From SZUA-584 sp964607965 (GTDB taxonomy: Bacteria > Bacillota > Clostridia > Christensenellales > SZUA-584), in NCBI GenBank assembly GCA_964607965.1, contig CAZSMH010000042.1, positions 1 to 15,910 of the forward strand: a stretch of DNA of 15,910 bases, read 5' to 3'. Shown here piece by piece: positions 12,968-15,910 of the stretch. The translations under genes and the position numbers were made by a program. The notes under the pieces are model-generated. The model ran no database searches, was not told the DNA's origin, and saw only the letters and a list, made by a program, of their open reading frames with translations. Position 1 is the first letter of the stretch. Each line of letters begins with the position of its first letter.

Positions 12968-14689
12968 TTACTCAACATCTTGCAGCGCGTCATAGCCTTC
13001 TTCGCCCGTTCGAACTTTAATTACATTTTCCACATCGTACACAAATATTTTTCCGTCGCCGATATGGCCGGTGTACAAAACTTTTTTTGCGGTTTCAATA
13101 ACTGTGAGAACAGGTACTTTTGAAACAACGATTTCAACCTGAACCTTTGGCAGCAGAGTAAGCTCTTGTATAACGCCGCGGTAATACTCGGGTTTACCTT
13201 TCTGCGCGCCGCAACCTAAAACATGTGTTGCCGTCATGCCCGTTATGCCAATTTTCAGCATAGCGTCTTTTAAAGCTTCAAACCGTTCCGGCTTAAAAAG
13301 GATTTCGACTTTAGTCATTTTTACATCTGATGCCCGAATGCCTTTTTTGGATGTTTTTAACTGCACAGGCACGGCTTCGTCTACCGGGACAGCATCTGCA
13401 GGGATAGATGTAAAATCTGCATCCGCCGGTATCGTCGGCATAAAATCTGCATACGCACTGAAGAGACCGTGTTCGCTAAGGTCAAGTCCGCCAATCTCGT
13501 CGGCTTTGCTGGCGCGAAGGCCAACGGTCTTTTTTATAAGAAGGAACACGAGTACCATAGCAACAGCTGTAAAGGCAGCCGCAGATAATACGCCGAGTGC
13601 CTGCACGCCCAAAAAATCAAATCTGCCCATGCCAGTTTGGGCTAATGCGGCATCTGCAGCAAAAACGGCCGTCAGAATTGTTCCGAGTGCTCCGCATATA
13701 CCGTGTACTCCAATAGCGCCTACAGGGTCGTCAACTTTCAGCTTTTTATCCACAAACTCAATGCCGAACACCACTGCAAAGCCTGCTAATAAGCCGATTG
13801 CCGCGGCGGCCCATGGTTCTACCATATCGCATCCTGCCGTTATGGCAACAAGCCCTGCAAGGGAGCCGTTGAGCGTCATAGATACATCTGGTTTTTTATA
13901 CCTGATCCACGTTATTAACATAACGGCTATGGTTGAAATTGAGGCTGCAAGACAGGTGTTGACAATTATTTGACCGGCAAGTGCCGCGCTGTTGCCGGAT
14001 ACGGCAACAGTAGAACCGCCGTTAAAGCCGAACCAGCCGAACCAGAGAATAAATACGCCGAGAGCGCCGAGAGTAATGCTGTGCCCGGGTATAGCCTTTG
14101 GCTTGCCGTATTTGCCATACTTACCTATGCGGGGACCGAGTATTGCTGCGCCGATCAGCGCTGACACGCCGCCAACCATGTGAACCGCTGTGGAACCCGC
14201 AAAATCGTGAAAACCCATATTAGAGAGCCAGCCGCCGCCCCATATCCAATGGCCAGCGATAGGGTAAATAAGCAAGCTGATGGCCGCACTGTATAGGCAA
14301 TATGCGCTGAACTTTGTACGTTCGGACATAGCACCTGAAACAATGGTTGCAGCAGTTGCACAAAACACTGCCTGGAAGATGAAATATGCAGAAAAGCTGA
14401 CTCCTTCCGGCAGTATGGCGCTGTAATCGCCGAGAGTAAACAAATCTATACCGCCGAATATAAGACTTTGTGTTCCGAACATTATGCCAAACCCTGCAAA
14501 CCAGTAAAGCGATGTTCCGATTACAAAGTCAATCAGATTTTTCATAATGATGTTGCCGGCATTTTTAGACCTGGTAAAACCGGTTTCCACCATAGCAAAA
14601 CCTGCCTGCATAAAAAATACGAGCGCAGCCGCAATTAATACCCACATGGTATCAATGCTTGAAAACAATCCAACAACATAATCAGACAT
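12968..14689 (-). CDS. amt: Ammonium channel fused to a P-II signalling domain
   Basis: The 573-residue protein is a fusion. Residues 1-about 390 are an Amt/MEP/Rh channel with about 11 membrane segments. It shows the ammonium-site Asp (D162 in FHDFAGSTAVH) and the twin histidines of the pore (H170 in TAVHMVGG, H329 in IGVHGICGALG). Residues 391-457 are a cytoplasmic linker with a repeated IPADA motif. Residues 458-573 are a complete P-II (GlnB/GlnK) domain. Ligand residues kept include the Q39, K58 and K90 equivalents (Q496, K515, K547) and the TGHIGDGKIFV loop. The uridylylated Tyr51 is replaced by Gln (Q508), although the nearby Tyr46 equivalent (Y503) remains. Start 14689 gives AAAGGAG a 7-base spacer, while the upstream ATG at 14695 would be only 1 base away. 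It lies just downstream of glnN in one operon and should import ammonium under self-contained P-II control. Confidence 0.93.
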   Translation of the reverse strand: MSDYVVGLFSSIDTMWVLIAAALVFFMQAGFAMVETGFTRSKNAGNIIMKNLIDFVIGTSLYWFAGFGIMFGTQSLIFGGIDLFTLGDYSAILPEGVSFSAYFIFQAVFCATAATIVSGAMSERTKFSAYCLYSAAISLLIYPIAGHWIWGGGWLSNMGFHDFAGSTAVHMVGGVSALIGAAILGPRIGKYGKYGKPKAIPGHSITLGALGVFILWFGWFGFNGGSTVAVSGNSAALAGQIIVNTCLAASISTIAVMLITWIRYKKPDVSMTLNGSLAGLVAITAGCDMVEPWAAAAIGLLAGFAVVFGIEFVDKKLKVDDPVGAIGVHGICGALGTILTAVFAADAALAQTGMGRFDFLGVQALGVLSAAAFTAVAMVLVFLLIKKTVGLRASKADEIGGLDLSEHGLFSAYADFMPTIPADADFTSIPADAVPVDEAVPVQLKTSKKGIRASDVKMTKVEILFKPERFEALKDAMLKIGITGMTATHVLGCGAQKGKPEYYRGVIQELTLLPKVQVEIVVSKVPVLTVIETAKKVLYTGHIGDGKIFVYDVENVIKVRTGEEGYDALQDVE

Positions 14690-14724
14690 AACCATATACT
14701 CCTTTTATATTTTCTAATTTATAA

Positions 14725-15910
14725 TCAGCTGCCGAACAGCAGATCGCTGTATACCGGATAAGGCCAATATTTTTTGGCGGTTATCCTTTCGGCCTCGTCC
14801 GCCGGTTCGCGAAGCTTTTGCATTGTTGTTTGCACCAAATCTTTATAAGCGGACGATGCTTGCGTTATGTCGGGTATCGCTTTTACTTTGCTTAATGTGT
14901 TTTCAAGTTCTCTTAAACCGCTGTATATCAATGCGGAAAGCTGCGATAATCTGCTTATAAGTGATTCCTCTAAACTGCAGTCTGTACCCGGCATAGCACT
15001 TTTTTTCGCTGCAAGCGCTTCGCTTAATTCTTTCGTATATGCTGTTATTGCGGGCATTATTTCCGTATAAGCCATATCGACCATAGTCAGCGCTTCTATG
15101 TTTATGGTTTTGCAATAATTTTCAAGCATTATCTCGTAGCGCGAGTACATTTCTGCCGGTGAGAATACTTTATGCCGGCAAAACAACTCCACATTTTTCT
15201 CATGCAGAAAATAAGGCATACAATCGGGTGTAGACGGTAAGTTTAAAAGACTTCTTTTCTCTGCAGCCTCTTTTATCCAAGCCTCATCGTAGCCGTTGCC
15301 GTTAAAAATAATTCGCTTGTGCTTGCTTATTGTCTCTTTTATCAGGCTTTGCATAGCTGCATTAAAATCATCAGCAGCCTCAAGGATGTCGGCAAACTTC
15401 ATAAGCGCGTCTGCAACGGCAGTATTGAGCATTATGTTTGCACACGCTATCGAATTTGAGGACCCGAGCATACGAAACTCGAACTTGTTGCCGGTAAAAG
15501 CAAAAGGTGATGTTCTGTTTCGGTCTGTTGTGTCTTTGGAGAAATGCGGCAGCACATCAACGCCTACCTGTATCTGTGTTTTCTCCCTGGCATTATAGGC
15601 TGTGTTATCTTCAATTGCCTTTAGTATATCGCTAAGCTCGTCTCCAATATAAATGGATACCACTGCCGGAGGCGCCTCGTTTGCGCCCAGCCGGTGATCG
15701 TTCCCCGCCCCGGCAACCGAAATACGGAGCAGATCCTGATGTTCGTCAACCGCCTTTATTACTGCGCACAAAAACAGCAGAAACTGTGCGTTCTGATATG
15801 GAGTTTCTCCCGGCTCAAGAAGATTGTCGCCAGTGTTGGTGCAGATTGACCAGTTGTTATGCTTGCCGCTGCCGTTTACGCCTTCAAACGGCTTTTCATG
15901 AAGAAGGCAT
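14725..15910 (-). CDS. glnN: Type III glutamine synthetase (runs off the right edge)
   Basis: This enzyme makes glutamine from glutamate, ammonium and ATP. The frame is open to the right edge, giving about 394 C-terminal residues of a family usually near 700, so the N-terminal part lies outside the window. An in-frame TTG at 15771 is only an internal leucine. GSIII signatures are clear, read from the edge: LLHEKPFEGVNGSGKHNNW, LEPGETPYQNAQFLLFL, RISVAGAGNDHRLGANEAPP and FAFTGNKFEFRMLGSSNSIA, then the long helical C-terminal region specific to type III. The segment after SIA reads CANIMLNT where I expect a Pro before the Asn (PN); this is a minor change. The stop is 35 bases before the amt start codon, so the two genes probably share a transcript that ends at 12923. 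Confidence 0.95.
   Translation of the reverse strand, partial: CLLHEKPFEGVNGSGKHNNWSICTNTGDNLLEPGETPYQNAQFLLFLCAVIKAVDEHQDLLRISVAGAGNDHRLGANEAPPAVVSIYIGDELSDILKAIEDNTAYNAREKTQIQVGVDVLPHFSKDTTDRNRTSPFAFTGNKFEFRMLGSSNSIACANIMLNTAVADALMKFADILEAADDFNAAMQSLIKETISKHKRIIFNGNGYDEAWIKEAAEKRSLLNLPSTPDCMPYFLHEKNVELFCRHKVFSPAEMYSRYEIMLENYCKTINIEALTMVDMAYTEIMPAITAYTKELSEALAAKKSAMPGTDCSLEESLISRLSQLSALIYSGLRELENTLSKVKAIPDITQASSAYKDLVQTTMQKLREPADEAERITAKKYWPYPVYSDLLFGS

Noticed and set aside
13236..13973. Long plus-strand open frame of 245 codons opposite the amt gene
   Set aside because: It is antisense to a clearly coding Amt frame, has no family-like motifs and is rich in Ala/Ser/Thr/Pro as expected of a shadow frame.
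15771..15771. TTG at 15771 as the start of the glutamine synthetase gene
   Set aside because: The frame continues to the window edge with conserved GSIII motifs such as the GSGKHNNW segment.

Overview
The window looks like a piece of a chromosome from a low-to-moderate-GC Gram-positive anaerobe of the Clostridia type. The support is: LL-diaminopimelate aminotransferase, a type III glutamine synthetase, Pro/Thr-linker secreted envelope enzymes, purine-rich ribosome binding sites (GGAGG type) on nearly every gene, and clean intrinsic terminators. I cannot name the genus. A run of exactly 100 N (10347-10446) marks a scaffold join of unknown true length, so this is a draft or metagenome assembly. 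The two sides may not be adjacent at the drawn distance.

Layout. 1-769: tail of an unidentified upstream frame overlapping a four-LysM protein. 774-2113: sigma-A-like promoter, dapL (lysine/peptidoglycan precursor synthesis) and a strong terminator. 2189-6306: sbcD and sbcC overlapping by 10 bases, encoding the two subunits of a DNA end-processing nuclease. 6320-6850: a terminator whose 3' arm is also the ribosome binding site of a small amidase-fold (Amidase_6) protein. 6865-7158 (minus): a small lipoprotein with a His-Cys-Cys-Cys metal-site pattern. It is divergent from a Crp/Fnr-family regulator (7288-7947), which is followed by thioredoxin (8013-8336). 8461-9420: a D-2-hydroxyacid (glycerate-type) dehydrogenase with its own promoter. 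9421-10346 (minus): a radical SAM protein cut off by the gap. 10447-10743 (plus): the C-terminal part of a small membrane protein, also cut by the gap.

From 10823 to the end all genes are on the minus strand: a secreted phosphodiester-glycosidase-domain protein, a secreted NodB-type polysaccharide deacetylase, and a nitrogen-assimilation pair. In transcription order the pair is type III glutamine synthetase (running off the right edge), then an ammonium channel fused to a C-terminal P-II signalling domain.

Most of this is ordinary core metabolism and envelope biology. The points I rate highest are the Amt-P-II fusion whose P-II part lacks the classical uridylylated tyrosine; the Crp-like regulator with a cysteine pair next to thioredoxin; a terminator hairpin that contains the next gene's ribosome binding site; and a palindromic TTGCAA that can serve as the -35 of both divergent promoters. 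I see no CRISPR array, insertion sequence, prophage, tRNA or rRNA. No intergenic stretch exceeds 300 bases.
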